From the NCBI RefSeq assembly GCF_000143415.4, contig NW_003314291.1, positions 297,390 to 361,389 of the forward strand: a stretch of DNA of 64,000 bases, written 5' to 3'. Under the pieces are notes generated by a model. That model saw nothing but the letters and a program-made list of their open reading frames with translations, had not been told where the DNA came from and did not search any database. Positions 11,291 to 24,401 of the stretch are shown in pieces; position 1 is the first letter of the stretch; every line of letters starts with the position of its first letter. The stretch comes from Selaginella moellendorffii (lineage: Eukaryota > Streptophyta > Lycopodiopsida > Selaginellales > Selaginellaceae). A program made the position numbers and the translations under genes.

Positions 11291-11439
11291 GGCCGATATG
11301 CCCTAATTCCCGAACCCTACCACCTTTTCAATTGGTCACTACAGAGGGTACAAAGAGAGGAAGAGAGGAAATGGAATAAAAAAAACTACTACTCTCCGCT
11401 ATATATCCCCATACTGCCAGTGTACGAATCTGGCGTACA

Positions 11440-11870
11440 CCTTGACTCTGTCAGATGGAAAAACTAGCTCCCACTGGACATAGAGCCTCCAACTCTGCTT
11501 GAGAGATCCATGTATCAGTTTCCTGCCAGCAAACAAGGAAGCAAGGAACTTCCTGATGCCGTAATTGGTGTAGGATCCGTTCTGGAGCCAAGAGTTGCTT
11601 GTGACTGCTGGAAGCGGGACTGTTGCAGAAGGCGGAATCAAGTCCGAAAGGCATCATGCAGCTTCGTTGAGGTTGGCATTTTTGCCACTTAATTGAACCT
11701 AGCTTCTCCCGAGGTGAAAAACGGACATAAGCGTGGTCGCCAACAGCAAACGTCCTTGGAGACTTGTGACAATCAGCAAAACATTTCATGCTAGTCAAAT
11801 GTTGCTGGACAAGCCTAAGTAGGTCCTTTTTGTCCCTGACAGAACCACTTCTCGGATTTTGGAGTTAGGA
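11440..11870 (-). mobile_element. Gypsy polyprotein C-terminal relic (integrase C-terminus and chromodomain-like)
   Basis: The minus strand reads FAVGDHAYVRFSPREKLGS, matching the VGD-x-V-x-L integrase C-terminal motif of Ty3/gypsy elements. Downstream, APERILHQLRHQEVPCFLVC and a W-x-x-x-AELEALCP stretch resemble the chromodomain-type tail of chromoviruses. At least one frameshift separates the pieces, since an overlapping frame carries the intermediate segment. No LTR, reverse transcriptase or protease lies nearby, so this is an isolated fragment. Confidence 0.6.
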
Positions 11871-11878
11871 GGACAGAA

Positions 11879-11920
11879 TCTAAATTGGTCGATCTTGCGC
11901 TTGATCGTTGTGTTGAGCTG
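11879..11920. repeat. Short dispersed repeat, copy of 8308-8343
   Basis: This is a nearly identical copy of the short word near 8308, adjoining the gypsy relic on its outer side. It is probably part of the same ancient element family. Confidence 0.6.
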
Positions 11921-12110
11921 GAAAAAAAAAAAGAAAAAAAGAGAGGCCTCCATTGTCATTTTCAAAAACTGGAATTCATCTTGCCTCAACTTCCATGGTT
12001 ACGGTCTGTGAGGGACATCCACTTGAAGCCACATTTGTAACTTATTGACGAACTGAAAGAATTCATCGGGAAAACAATCCTTCGTAACTCTGAAAAGCGT
12101 ACCGTTATGT

Positions 12111-15100
12111 TCACGCGACACGCAGGGTCCTTTTGTAGTCCTGGAACGAGCCGTGAAATGGCGATACTTTTCCTTCTGTCACAACCCAGAGCTCGTCCAC
12201 GCTTCCGGATATCAGGTGCTCGTCATGGCTCACCTGTTGTAAAAAATCATTAGAAAAAACAAACACAATGTTCTCCTACCATTAAAACTCCTCCCTGAAA
12301 GAGTGCTAGGCCTTGTATGAGTGCTTCCACGGCGTCAAGGTCCTATAAGCATGCAAACGGCAATATCAAGATAGTGTTGGAAGACAATAGCAGATTCTTA
12401 CAAGGTGATTCGAAGGCTCATCCAGTAAAAGAATGTGTGGTTTGTTGAATGTGATTTTTGCAAAAGCGACACGACTCTTTTGCCCACCTGTATAAAAACT
12501 TTTAGTCAAGGAAACAAGAACTTCAAATGTTACCTGATAGAGTATACATGGCTTGAAGCGCCAGGTTTCCCGAGAGACCAAACGAACCCAAGTGAGCGCG
12601 AATCTTCTGCTCTGGAGCACCCTGTACCAATGAACGGTCATAAACTGATAACACACGCAAGACGAGTAGCAGGGACACTTACAGGGAAACAACGTGACAT
12701 GTAGAGGAGAGGCGTTGATGAAAGGTCAAGGCCGTCTACATGGTGCTGACTAAAAACAGCCATGCGCACCTGGACAATGGCCACCTAAGAATGGTTATAC
12801 AAATCTTCCAGGAGTACCTTTGGAGACCGAAAGACAGTTCCAGACACAGGCTCCAATTCACCAGAGATCAGCTTCAGCAGTGTTGACTTCCCAATACCAT
12901 TAGCACCAACAACTGAAATATCAAACGTTAGAGCCCAATGTTACCAGCGGGATAACATTACCAGCTAGGCGACTGTCCAAGTCGAGGCCAAAGTTCAGGT
13001 TTCTAAACAGGACTGGACCTCCTGGATATCCAAATGACGCATCACTGTAGAACATTTTTTAAGTCAAACACAACACAAGTCATAGATTAGTTACCTGAAG
13101 CTAATTATGGAGCCGGATGGTCGATCGTCTGGAGTTGGGAACTCAAACTTGTAGCTGGAAAAAAAGAAAACCATATTAGAAGCAAACTTAATGAGCACAA
13201 AACATACTCTGGATCATTCACAACAGCATCCACGTATCCAATCCGATCCAAGGCCTAAAAATCCACACAAATATAAGAGAAAATCGTGACGAAGGCATGG
13301 GCTTACTTTGATTCTTGACTGAACCAGCGACGCACGTTTTGCGTTGTATCTAAACTTGTCCACAAATGCCTGCAAATAGGCACGAGCGGTTACAATCGGT
13401 CAAATGAATGTCAAGAAAGGCAAACCTGGATGTGCGCTCGAGTACGCTCATTCGATTCGTGTGCCTTCTGTTGATTTGATAGACGTTCTGCGCGCGTCCG
13501 CTCAAACGTGTCATAATCTCCTTTGTAAGTGACTAACTTTTGCCCGTGCAAATGTAGTATATCTGTCACCACCTGTGCTACCAGCTCGATAGATTTCGAA
13601 ACATATTCAAACATACCGCATTGAGAAAGTTTCGAGCATGCGACACAACGATAAGTGTCTTTGGCCACTTCAAAAGATACGTCTCTAACCACAATACTGC
13701 GTGTAGGTCCAAATGATTCTGCAGGTATTGATTTTAAGACAAAGCAAGATAAGTCTGTTACCGTACCGTGGGTTCATCGAGCAGTAGAAGGTCGGGCTGT
13801 ATAAACAATGCCCTTGCCAACGCAATCCGCATGCGCCAGCCTCCAGAGAAAGTCTTAGTTTCTCGAACTTGCATATCGGACGTAAAGCTCAAACCCTGCA
13901 ACAGTTTTTCAGGACCGAGAATTTGGAAAAAGAATTCCTACTTACAGCTAATATAGAAGCGGCACGAGATTCGGCCGTGTAAGCGTCTATTTGTTCCAGC
14001 CTCTTGTAAATCTGAGCAAGCCTTTCAGAAGCTGCATCTTTGGAACTTGAAGTATCGTTTGCACTTTTCTGGGAAGAGCAATTAATCAATAAGACAGAAA
14101 AAAGAGCTAAAACTGTTGACTTGCACCTTTGCATCAACCAGGCTCGCCTCCTCTTCGAGCAACTGGGTACGTTCAATATCGGTGCTCAAGACGCACTGCA
14201 GAACTGTCGTAGAGCTTCCGACCACCTCTTGCTCGACATGTAAGATCTGACAATTCTTTGGTAGTCCATCGATAGCATGCATTGCCATGTGCTTGAGAAG
14301 CGTGGTTTTTCCGGTCCCGTTTCTCCCAACAAGACCTTAAGCCACACCACTCAATCAATCCGAGCTATGGAACACGAAACGAAAATGCTCACCATATCTT
14401 CTACCATAAGCAAGCGTGACAGAGGCACTGTTGATGAGCTCCCTTCCGCCCATAGAGATGCTAAAGTTCTCCATCCTTATATCTTTCGGTACGCTGGCAT
14501 CTCCGTCCGTGTTGTGAGTTACGTAAAGACCAGCCATCCCAGCAGCTGCGGCATCCGCTGCAGCAACATGCGCTTCATAGTCTGCCTGTTTATCACAAGA
14601 GAAATGAAAGGTGCTAGAAAAGAAAGAAGAAACAAGCCACAAACCCGTCTCTGGCGTTCTTCTTTTTTCCTCCTCCTCTCGAGCTTTGCCTGGTCGCGCT
14701 CGGAGATTTGCGGGAGAAGATCCTCGTGGTGTGCTGTGCCCGCAGCCTCGGAGCTACGGAGACCCTCTGACATGCGCACCGGAGCAGCCAGACTTCGCAC
14801 CGATAGTTTGTTCTCGTCAATACTTCCTCGGTAGAATTTCTCAGCGAGCTTCTTGCAAACCTGGAACACAAAGCACCAAAAAAAATTCTATAATCAGTAC
14901 ATGAAAAATTCCATCCCTTGACTACTTACTCCAACACTCACAACTTCTCCAATTCATTCTTCCTAATAAAATTTCTAGCTGCGCAATTTCTGTCACTCGT
15001 TCTAGATCCTAGGAGCAGGGCAGAAGCACATACCCATCGCGCTTCAGCATCGTCGGCCACGCACTCGGCCTCGACGAGCAGCGGGCCGAGCGCCTCGTAC

Positions 15101-15249
15101 GCATTCTCGCCCGACTTGCCGAAATCGAAGGTGTCGTCCTGGAGCACATTGATGATGTAGTCGACGATGATCGAATCGACGTCCGCGTCGCGAATGCGCC
15201 TCCCAATGAGCGCCAAAACCTCCCCCTTGACGCTGCCGTCTATCCCCAT
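12111..15249 (-). CDS. ABC transporter F family protein, ABCF3/GCN20 type
   Basis: This is a soluble twin-ATPase of the ABCF class; its yeast relative GCN20 works with GCN1 in the amino-acid starvation pathway, and plant ABCF3 is the counterpart. The start is taken as the ATG at 15249 ([11 protein letters not shown]); the stop is at 12111-12113. The N-terminal helical region includes [20 protein letters not shown] and [19 protein letters not shown]. The first ATPase has Walker [11 protein letters not shown], signature [16 protein letters not shown] and Walker [16 protein letters not shown]. The second has GANGIGKST, signature [16 protein letters not shown] and [14 protein letters not shown], and the protein ends near [15 protein letters not shown]. 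There is no membrane domain, as expected. More than a dozen short exons are present, and all catalytic motifs are intact. CCCTAAA-like words lie just upstream of the start. Confidence 0.95.
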
Positions 15250-15429
15250 CACTCCCAAAGCCCTAAAGATTTTAGATCAAGGGGATAAAAGGTTAGAAAG
15301 GCTAAGTTTAGTTTAAGTTGGTTTAAAAGCTAATAAAGCATAGTTTAAGTGGAGGATTCGTCATCTCGAGAACTTTTCTTTGTAATAAACGCTCGACTTG
15401 GTATATGAAAGGTCTTAAGCATTTTTTGC

Positions 15430-18400
15430 CTAGAAGAACATCATCGTTTCTTTAGATGCGAGAAGCTTTTGTGCTCGTTGAGTTCCCACGATTCTCTCGA
15501 GCTGGAGAGAATTACGAATCAGTAGCGGAGAAGAGAAGAGAGAAAAGCTTACTTGCAGTTTGTCGAATTTGGAGTAAATTACAGTACAGGAAGGATTCTG
15601 TCCGCCGCCAAGCATATTGACCATCTGTAAAAGGATATGAAAACCGGATCGATCGCAAACGAGCTGGTACCTCGGAGTAGAAGTTTGCGTGATCCGGTAG
15701 TGAGTAGAATATCAGTTCGCGTATGCCCCGTATCTGCAAGGATAGCTCTGATGTACTACCAGGCAATGAAAACTTCACGGGAGCTTACTTGGTAGCGGTG
15801 GTAGAAATGTGCACGCTCAGTGTACAGCATGATTCTTCTTTGGCCGTGGAAAAACCAGGTTCGTGACCGGGAAACATCGCTTGATTTTGTATACCTGCGT
15901 AGAATTGTTACAAAAATAGATCGGGATTTGGGTACTTGTTAATGCTCACTCTCCCAGGAGACAAAAGGATGCACTTTCGGCCTTGAGAAAGTTTCGGAGC
16001 CGTACGAAGTCAAAATAAGAACGAACAAACAGCATGGTTCCTCCCTGTAAAAGGAAAATTGGTCGATCGTTTAACGTGAACTAACGTGACTGACCTGCAA
16101 TGACTCCTTGATCCTTGGAAAGAGCTGCAAGATCATGCTAAAGTCAGCACAGATTTTTGCCAGCGAGTTAGCAGCGTGTGAAGAACCTGTTTTGTAAAAA
16201 ACTCGAATCTTGCGTCATCGACGTCTGTAATTGATTCACACTGCACACGTTCATACACCTGCGGGAAAAAAGTTGAAACCACAGAAAAGTAGAAAAGCTC
16301 GAGACTGACCTGACGAACTTGCAACATTATATTTGAAAGCACGCCATCGTAACGACATTGTAACTTGGCCTGAAGCTTAAAAGATCAGCACGTGAGAACG
16401 GGCATCGCGAAATACCTTGCCCGTATGATTGACACACTGCCGAAAAAACAAAGCATTGATAGCTGCAACAGATCGTTTCAAGAGATTGTTCGCTATCAAA
16501 GACGACACTATTACCTGCATCAGGATATGATGAAAGAAAAATCGTTTGACGAAAATATCGTGCATGACCATCCAAGTACCTTGTAGCGAATAAAATGTAA
16601 GACGAACTAGCAAGTCATAGCGACTCACCATTCGCGAATTCTCATTATGTCAGTATCATGCTGCTTTGAAGGCATCTTGTTTATGTGATCAAACAACGAC
16701 ACAACGTGTGACCAGTTCTGTCAAACCAGACCATTTCAGAGAAAATGAAAGTTTTAAAATAAAGAACATACCTGCATCATTATTACATCCGCAAAATCTA
16801 TGACCAAAATTTCTATGGAAGACAAAAAGTCGATGTTTTTACTGGTATCAGCTTTTGCTTCTTGAATGCTCTGCACATCATGCTCAGTACTTAGCACTTG
16901 GAGGATGCCAAACTTACAGTAGTTAGACCGAGAGGTGATGCAAGTATTATATCTGACGATAAGAAGTCGCTGTAAAGTTTGACCGCTTTTCTGCAACGCA
17001 GGACTCTTTAGTTTAGGACAACTTTTACCTTCTAACCTCGTAAATTTTATTCCAATCCTGAAATGATCGTCATTGTTCCCATCGAATATAAACTTAAAAT
17101 CTGCTGGTTTTGAGGCTTGCTTATCGTCTTTGTCTTCTTCACCCAAACCAAAATCATCGAAAAACCGTTGCTTGAAATCAACGGTAGCCTGTAAGTGACC
17201 CGTTAATGAACTGTGCACGATGAAACGTTAATTTGCACCTTTTGTGTTGGAGGAGCCAATGCTAGAAGACGCTTCACAAGCTTCAGTGCTAAGTTTCTCA
17301 TGGGCAACAATACGAGAACCTGCAAACATCTCAATATTATGGAGAAGACATGCATTGCGAAATGAACAACCTTGGGACGAGTGAATCCTTGATCTCGAGG
17401 ACTGTCAAAAACACCAGTAGGTTCACGATTATGCAACTTGTCGTTGTTCTTGCTGACCAGATCTTTTGTTTTCAAAACATGGTTTATCTGGTCACAAATA
17501 ATTGCCGCATCAGATTCACACCGATAGTAATTACGTACGATATGAAGAAGACAGGCATCCATCGTTTCAGAAGACAATTTCTTCCCTCCTTTCCTTGTGT
17601 GTAAAATATCGTAGTAACTGTTGCCTGTAAGAAAGAAACCACAGGTAACGGAGAATAATATAAGAATCAGCCACTTACACAAAGAATAAAATTGACACTG
17701 GTGTTCACTTTGAAAATCCCCAAACTTTCGCTTCGCCACATTCTCCCATTGTCTTCGCAACCTTGCTTTGACATTGTAATGGGAGAGTTTACTTTCCGCC
17801 TACAAGATGTCGTGACTGTAAAACTCTAGGGCACGAAAATAGCTGTACCTTGGGAAACTTTTCCTTGTTGACAATCCATTTCGAATTCAAAAAGCCCGAA
17901 GCAATATGTTCCACATGCACTTTGGACTTGGCGCTATCAAGCTCAGCAATTTCTCCTTCTCCCAGTGTGTAATCTAAGTGCACTTTGAATTCGCTATAAA
18001 GTTAAAAAGCAAAGCCACAATGAAATCAAATATCAGCAGCTAGAATTCAAAGCGTTACATACTCGACAGTGCTTGTGTCCAGATCCTCGTCATCCACTTG
18101 CTCCTCTAGAATTTCGTCACCATCGTCATCCTGCCTTTCACCATCAGACTGATCTGGCTCGGTATCTGCGACAAAACGTGAGAAAGCTTCCAAAACAAAG
18201 AGAAGCTAGCAACCTTCTTTGTTCGAAAGTCCACCATTTCTCTCGGTATCAGCATTTGGCACATCGTCACTGCTATGGTCCCTCTCCTCCGTTTGAAAAC
18301 CACAAGTTTGTCCACCCCTACCACACGACTTTAGCGTCGCGATAAGCGTGCTGTATGCCGCAGCCGCATCCAACGCTTCCGAGGTAGAGGGACTTGGATC

Positions 18401-18608
18401 TAGGAACGTTTGGACTGTTCTAGGGATGAAACACGACAAAAGGATGTCTTACCTCGCACGTCGTCACGAGAGAGATCCCGAGAGACAATCCGATCTACAA
18501 ATTTTCGGCTCAATGCGCGGCATTCTCAATCGAGAAGAAATCCTTACCTCCAGCCGCAGCCGCTGCTGCTGCCGTCACGGCGCCATTGCGCTTGCGCTTG
18601 AGCGCCAT
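15430..18608 (-). CDS. UTP25 / digestive organ expansion factor (DEF) homologue
   Basis: The product belongs to the UTP25 family (PF06862), nucleolar proteins of the small-subunit processome needed for early 18S rRNA processing and related in fold to DEAD-box helicases. The start at 18608 gives MALKRKRNGAV with an alanine tract, followed by an acidic stretch near 18100-18300. Family motifs in order include DQGFTRPKV, LLPMRNLALKLVKRLL, FKQRFFDDFG, FKFIFDGNNDDHFRIGIKFT, a DFADVIMMQ helicase-like strand, QTIFLSSYPD, ERVQCESITDVDDARFEFFT, RIMLYTERAHFYHRYQIRG and VIYSKFDKLQLERIVGTQRA, ending ETMMFF at 15430. Introns are short (about 45-70 bp). The upstream telo-box-like AAACCCTAAACCCTA is typical of plant ribosome-biogenesis genes and supports the assignment. 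Confidence 0.94.
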
Positions 18609-18615
18609 CGCGCTC

Positions 18616-18636
18616 GCCTAAAACCCTAAACCCTAG
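18616..18636. promoter_or_regulatory. Tandem telo-box-like motif upstream of UTP25
   Basis: Two to three adjoining AAACCCTA units lie within 30 bp of the UTP25 start codon, in the 5' leader or core promoter. Telo-boxes of this sequence are known to be enriched in promoters and leaders of plant translation and ribosome-biogenesis genes, which fits the gene downstream. The regulatory role here is inferred. Confidence 0.6.
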
Positions 18637-18833
18637 AATGGAGAACTTCGTTTTAAACTGGCATACGTTTATTTCTAGTTTCGATCTAGTATCATTTTGG
18701 AGGGAAAGTCACAGAGCTCCAATTCTCTCGCATGAAAATCACAGAGTTCCAATCTTCTCGCGAGCAAATCCTTGAAGCTTGATAGTTCCAAAGACCACCC
18801 TGGAAATCCTTGTTCTTCGAAGGACACTCCTCT

Positions 18834-20108
18834 CTATAAAACATCTCCTGGAAAGACCACTGTACTCCACTTCTCGCTCGTGAATCCCAGCTCCTCCTCG
18901 GAGAACTGGTGTGGAGGAGCTCCCACGAGGATGGAATTCCTCGACGATGGTTTGTGACCCACGAACAGCGTGAGGTGGCCTAGCAGCTTGTCCTTGCGCG
19001 AGAAGCTCGTCCCGCAAGAACACATCCACTTCTCGCGGCCGCAGTGCTTCTCGTGCGTCCGCAGATCCGCCACCACCGAGAACTTCTTGCTCCGGCACTT
19101 GCTGCAAGTGAGCATCTTCGGGCAGTGCGATCGCCGGTAGTGGTTCTTGACGCAAAGAACAGTCTTGAGCGGCGAGAACTTTGGATGGAGCTTGTGGCGC
19201 TTGCAGCCCTCGAACGGGCACGAGTAGCGCTTGCTCCGGCTGGCCTGGACGAGCTGTTGTTGGATCAAATGCCTGGGCTTGGACAGCGCCGCCGCGGTCT
19301 TGTACTCGTCGCCGTGGCCTCTCATATGCATGCGCAAGTTGGCGTCGCGCTTGAATCCTTTGCCGCAGATCTCGCAGAAGTGCGTGTGCTCGGCGAGGAT
19401 CTCCATCGCGTCCAGCTCGATGAGATCGTAGGAGCCGGGCGGTAGCGTTTCGTTCTCCTCCTCGAGCTCTTCCTTGCGAGGATCGCCACCGCTGGGAGCG
19501 ACGTTCCAGGCCGCTGGAGCGAGAGTTTCTTCCTCGTCCTCGTTGAGGTCTGTGAGATATGCCATGAACTCGTCCGTGTCTTGGCCTTCTTCCAGCTTTG
19601 GAGCGCTCAGCTGCTGCTGCTCTCGATCGCGATCCTTCTCGAGATCATCGAAGACGATGTCAAGGCCGAATTTTTCCGTGAGAGATGGCGTGCTGCTGTC
19701 GCTGCTGCTGCTGCTGCTCCCAGTTCCAAACAGTGATGAACAGTGAAAGCCCTCGTCCTTCTTGATCGCTCCAGTTGGAGCTTTTACGTCCTTGCTTTCC
19801 TCCTCGCCATCTTTGAGCTCCAGGATGCCCTCCATGAACCGATCGAGCAGCTTCTCGATCTCTCGCAGCTGCTGCTGGCTTGAATTGTCGGGCCGCGATG
19901 CCAGCTGCATCGCCACCGCCTGGAGGTAGCCAATCTTCTCGAAGAGAGTCGGGCAGCCAGCGCTGGAACGCCGGGGGCTCACCGAAGGACTCATTGGAGG
20001 ATTGGATGTGGAAGGTGTGACCCTTCGCGGAGGAGAAAGAGGAGACGTATCAAACGCTTCCACTCCCAGACCCAAGAGAGAATCCTCACAGTAAGAAGAA
20101 GACTCCAT
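18834..20108 (-). CDS. STOP1-type C2H2 zinc finger transcription factor
   Basis: A single uninterrupted frame of 424 residues from the ATG at 20108 encodes a plant C2H2 factor of the STOP1 (SENSITIVE TO PROTON RHIZOTOXICITY 1) family, nuclear regulators of acid and aluminium tolerance genes. The diagnostic finger block starts [20 protein letters not shown], followed by [13 protein letters not shown]. It continues with a [15 protein letters not shown] finger, [33 protein letters not shown] and [19 protein letters not shown]. The N-terminal half is low-complexity (Ser, Asp/Glu, Gln) with polyserine near residues 130-145. The lack of introns is usual for the family. The gene is divergent from APC5, with about 290 bp between start codons. 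Confidence 0.92.
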   Translation of the reverse strand: MESSSYCEDSLLGLGVEAFDTSPLSPPRRVTPSTSNPPMSPSVSPRRSSAGCPTLFEKIGYLQAVAMQLASRPDNSSQQQLREIEKLLDRFMEGILELKDGEEESKDVKAPTGAIKKDEGFHCSSLFGTGSSSSSSDSSTPSLTEKFGLDIVFDDLEKDRDREQQQLSAPKLEEGQDTDEFMAYLTDLNEDEEETLAPAAWNVAPSGGDPRKEELEEENETLPPGSYDLIELDAMEILAEHTHFCEICGKGFKRDANLRMHMRGHGDEYKTAAALSKPRHLIQQQLVQASRSKRYSCPFEGCKRHKLHPKFSPLKTVLCVKNHYRRSHCPKMLTCSKCRSKKFSVVADLRTHEKHCGREKWMCSCGTSFSRKDKLLGHLTLFVGHKPSSRNSILVGAPPHQFSEEELGFTSEKWSTVVFPGDVL

Positions 20109-20401
20109 CTCCCCAGAGCTCCTTAGAAGACAGTGAAGTAAGAGGAAGACCCCGTATCACTGGATCTAAGGAGCTAAAGTCTGTACTGAGCAAGATGGGA
20201 AGCTACTCACTGTGCTTCGGTCGAAATTTGTCGCAAAGCATCTCAAGAAAAATTGCTCTCTCGCCGCCACAGAGAGCCATCCAAATCACCGAATTAAGGC
20301 ACGACGCTGCCCGATCGGATAGCGCTTTGACCTGCGATCGCTCCGATCCAAATCCGATAAACCCTAAAATATTTGGGGAGAAATTTTAGGGTTCATGAGG
20401 A
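20109..20401. promoter_or_regulatory. Shared divergent promoter region, STOP1-type gene and APC5
   Basis: About 290 bp separate the two start codons of oppositely oriented genes, so this must contain both 5' leaders and promoters. An AAACCCTAAAA-type word lies near 20361-20371, and a second TTTTAGGGTT word is at 20385-20395, directly before the APC5 ATG. The two could be bidirectionally regulated, but that is inference from spacing. Confidence 0.55.
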
Positions 20402-23400
20402 ATGGCAGCGGGATTTGTCTTGACGCCCCACAAGCTCTCGATGTGCGTGCTTCTCCAGCTCTACGCGGCGCCGCCCGCGCTCACGCCTCCATTCCCTCTG
20501 CCGGCGGCGGTGCGGCATCAGCTGGCGCTGTTCCTGCTCGGATTGGCCAAGGTAAGCACTGCGATCCAAAACGAGAATGCGGCAATCCTAGACGCAGGCC
20601 TGCGATGGATTCTTGGAGCCGACGCTCGAGGACCTGGGAATGCAGCTCAAGGAGTGCCTTGGCAGCATTGGCGAGGTGATTGCCGAGCAGCTGGCGAGTC
20701 GATTGCTGGGATTTTCATCGCCGGAGGACTTGTTTACCTTTGTTGTGCTGGGACTGAGAGGTAAGCTATTTGTTTGCAAAGTTCTTGCGGTTTAAATAGA
20801 GATGTTCCAGAGATTGTTGTCCCGGCTCCATACACAGTTCCTGAGCGCGGTGGTGGCAACGAAGATTCATTGCTGGTAGAACACAATAGCCCGCTGGGAC
20901 AGTTCTTGCGAAGATGCATCTTGTCATTCAACATTCTATCCTTCGAGGTATGTTCTTTTCTCTTTTTTTACTTTTATGTTCTTTTATGTTTTATGTTCTT
21001 TACTTTTTTTTAGAGTTAGATGGATCTTCACTCGGTTGATTTTCTTACTGTAGATCTAGTTGGATCTTACGCTGACTGCTTTTCTGTTTTTTTCGTGTTT
21101 CCAGGGAACGTGCCGACTTCTAGCTGAGCTTGATGCATATCGTCGGCCGGCTTTAAGTATTGGTGATGGAAACATTGTTGCAAAAGATTCCTTGTCTTGC
21201 CAGCAAGCAGAAGGTGATGATGATGAAGACGAAGAAGAAGATCGGCTAGAAGACGATGAAGACGAAAATGTCATCGCCTCCGTGACACCCGTTCACGGCA
21301 GGGAAAGACATGGAAATGGTCGGCGGGCATTCGGAGTTCCATTGATTCCGACTGAAGGTAAGGTCAATGGATCTTTTTGTCCCAGCTAACTTGAGCGACT
21401 GCAGGAAGTGAAGAGCTGGAACTGCAAGAGTTCACGGACATGCAGGAGCTCGAAGGTTTTGGTGCAAACCATGTGGGAAACGGTGGAGGTGTTCGAGACG
21501 GTGGGTTTGCATTTGCATTTGGTGATGCTGCAAGCAGGGGCGAGCATGCAACACAGGGTAGTTTTCTGCGGACATATGGTCAGGTTGAAGCTTTCATGAA
21601 AGACCAAGCCATACTTATAGCCAAGTAAGTTTTCAAGAGTCCTATTAGTTTTTTAGTGGTTCGCTTACTTCCTTTCTTAGAGAACTTGGAACAACGAACA
21701 AAGTAGATCTGGACACTAAGCTCAATCTTATAGAAAACTTGGCTCCCGAGATGCACCGGGTACGCGTCGCTTTTATACCGTTGACAGGTTTTGTAAAACG
21801 TGTTGAGCAGGTCCACTATCTTCAGTATCTTAACTCTATTCACCATGGAGACTATCCAGCTGCCATGAGCAGACTCCATCAGTACTTTGATTATAGGTAG
21901 GGCCTGCGACGTGTTTCACTTGATCTTAATCTTAATATTCTTTTATTTTAGTGCGGGACGAGGAAACATCGCACCCGGCATCGACGCAAGTGTCGGAAGA
22001 TTCCAAGCTGGCCTTCTCACTCTTGGATCTATGCACGCACACTTTGGTCACGTCACTCAAGCGTTACAGGCAAGTGTTTGTTAAGAGTCCTGAATGTATT
22101 GAACTGTGTTTTGTTTGCATGCAGGCTCTCAGTGAAACTGTTCGCATTGCTCAACAAGTACAAGTTTTCTGCTCTCAGAATCCATCTAACTTTCTCCATG
22201 CAGAATAACGATGATGCTTGTCTTGCGCATTCTTTGGCTGCTTTGTGCCACTTACTATCGGAAGTGGGTGTTGCTGCCGAAGTTACAAAGGCTGGTGCAA
22301 TCGGCGACTTTGATCGTAGTATTGGTCCACAGCTCGCTGCTCAGCAGCATCTGCTTCTTTCTTTAAAGCGGTGCTTAAAACGAGCATTAGAGCTGAAACT
22401 TCCCAATCTAGTTGCATTCAGTCGCTTGGCTTTAGCGAAGTTTGATCTCCAGGTAATCAGAATATCAGGTTTAGTACATATTTATTGATGATTGAAGATG
22501 ATATGCTGCGTAGCATGTTCGCAGGTTGCCTCTGATCGGAGGGCTGAGAAGCTCCGAACAACTTGGGACATCGCCAGTTGATGTTTGCAAGGTAATACTT
22601 TGGATTAGTTATATTAGCTAACGTGTTTCTTCCAGACTCTCAGAATCAGTCCATATCTTCTAGGCGACCTGGTGCACAGTATGTCGTCATCCGGGTCGCA
22701 GCGGATCACTTCTGGGGCTTTCGGTCAAGCACCTGGAATGCCCGGAAACACTCAAACAGGAAGGCTGGGACCTTTGTCAGAATCACTGTTGAAGCTGGCT
22801 GGATCCTCGTATCTTCTTCGATCTTGTTCGTGGGAGTTGTATGGCAGGTATGTCGTTTGTTTTGTTTGTCTGTACATCGTTCTGAAACTCTTTTATACAA
22901 GCGATCCGATGATGCGCGCGAGTACCTTGGTTCATGCGTACTGCTACTCCAAATCCGCAAGGTTTGGCCGTGGATTACGCTTGAGTGGAAATGTTTTTCC
23001 AACTCTTGTTCTGTCCAGTGCAGATGATTTATCGGTAGCCTATGTAAAGCTTGCCCATCATTTAGCAGCTCATAAGGGATATAGAGGTATCATTAAGCTT
23101 TCACCTTGGCCTTTTACGTAAAAGTTTTGCTGTTTCAGTCGCTTTAACTGCGCTGGAGCAAGCAATGAAGAAGTTTCCACTTCATGCTAGATCTTCTCTG
23201 CGATCAGTTCAACTTCAATTTATTCATAGTCAGGCTATTAACCGGTATGTTTAGAATAAACCTTCTTTGTGATGTTTCTGACTCATCAAACCTGCAGTGG
23301 AAATACCAGGCTTGCATGGGTAGCATGCTCCGAGCTTGCGGCAATGGCTTCGCCAGTCCTAGGCGTTGACATGGAACTAAAGTTTGAAGCTAGTTATCGC

Positions 23401-24237
23401 CACGCACTAACGCTTCTGGCGTGTAAAAACTACAGTGAGGTACACGTTTGGCTGGCGCTCCTGTTTGCTTTGGTAACGTGTCTTGGCTATGGCAGGCAGC
23501 GACTTCAGCAGGAGAACTGTTCGCTTTGTGCTACAAGTATGACATGCAGCTACACGTTGTCAAAGTCTTACTTCTTATTGCTGAGATTCACAAGGTCTTG
23601 ATTCTTTCCTTTTTCTTTTCGATACTGTTACTCATTCTAAAGAACTCTTGTCCGTCCAGAAATCCGGGAGTGCTGTCACGGGGCTACCATACGTACTAGG
23701 CAGCATAACACTCAGCCAGTCACTCAACCTGGACCTTCTCCATGCGGCGTCCCGGGTCAGCTTAGCAGAACTTTGGCTGGACCTTGGAGCCGACCACGCT
23801 CAACGAGCACTCGACCTTCTCCAGCAAAGCTTACCACTTGTCCTCGGCCATGGCAGCCTCGAGCTTCGTGCGCGGACCAACCTCTGCATTGCGCGGTGCT
23901 ACTTAAGCAGCACAGACTTCTCAGGTATCATTTTCTTCTTTGCTAGACTTTCCGGACTTACGTAGTCTTCTCCTTTTGTTTGCAGTGGCTACAGCTCCAG
24001 AGCTTGTACTTGATCCACTCCAACTCGCCGCGGAAGAATTCATGAATTTAGAAGTAAGAGACTTTGATACTTACTGGCAAGGCCTTGATTTCAATCGCTC
24101 CTCACTTTTTCCAGGACAAAGACCAGGCATCCGAAGCTTTCTACTTGCTGGCCACTACGTTTAACTCGATCGGTCGTATGGAAGATCGAGACAAAGCCGC
24201 GGAGAAATTCCAGCAGTGTGTGGTGGAAGAACTGTAA
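20402..24237 (+). CDS. APC5: Anaphase-promoting complex subunit 5 (APC5)
   Basis: The product is a TPR-containing scaffold subunit of the anaphase-promoting complex, the E3 ligase that drives exit from mitosis. The first exon (20402-20551) reads MAAGFVLTPHKLSMCVLLQL, and the second (20598-20760) continues EPTLEDLGMQLKECLGSIGE and LASRLLGFSSPEDLFTF, as in plant APC5. Exon 3 has GQFLRRCILSFNILSFEGTC-type sequence near 20900-21125. An acidic linker (DDDEDEEEDRLEDDEDEN) follows. TPR-like helices then run from about 21700 to 24230, for example QHLLLSLKRCLKRALELK, ALTALEQAMKKFPLHARSSL and ARVSLAELWLDLGADHAQRA-type sequence. The gene ends DKAAEKFQQCVVEEL with TAA at 24235-24237, and small introns are numerous. 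The stop lies only 165 bp before the next start codon. Confidence 0.92.
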
Positions 24238-24401
24238 GGCCAGGCCAACGAGCGATAACCAGCAAGGATTCTTCCAGTACGGAGATTCATGTGAATCGCC
24301 AAGATTCCGATTCCTGTACGTATGTGTCGGTAGCCACGTGTCCATGGCGTGTCTGTAATATCTTTTTCTCCTTTTAAAAAACCAGCTAGGGTTCTTCCGC
24401 A

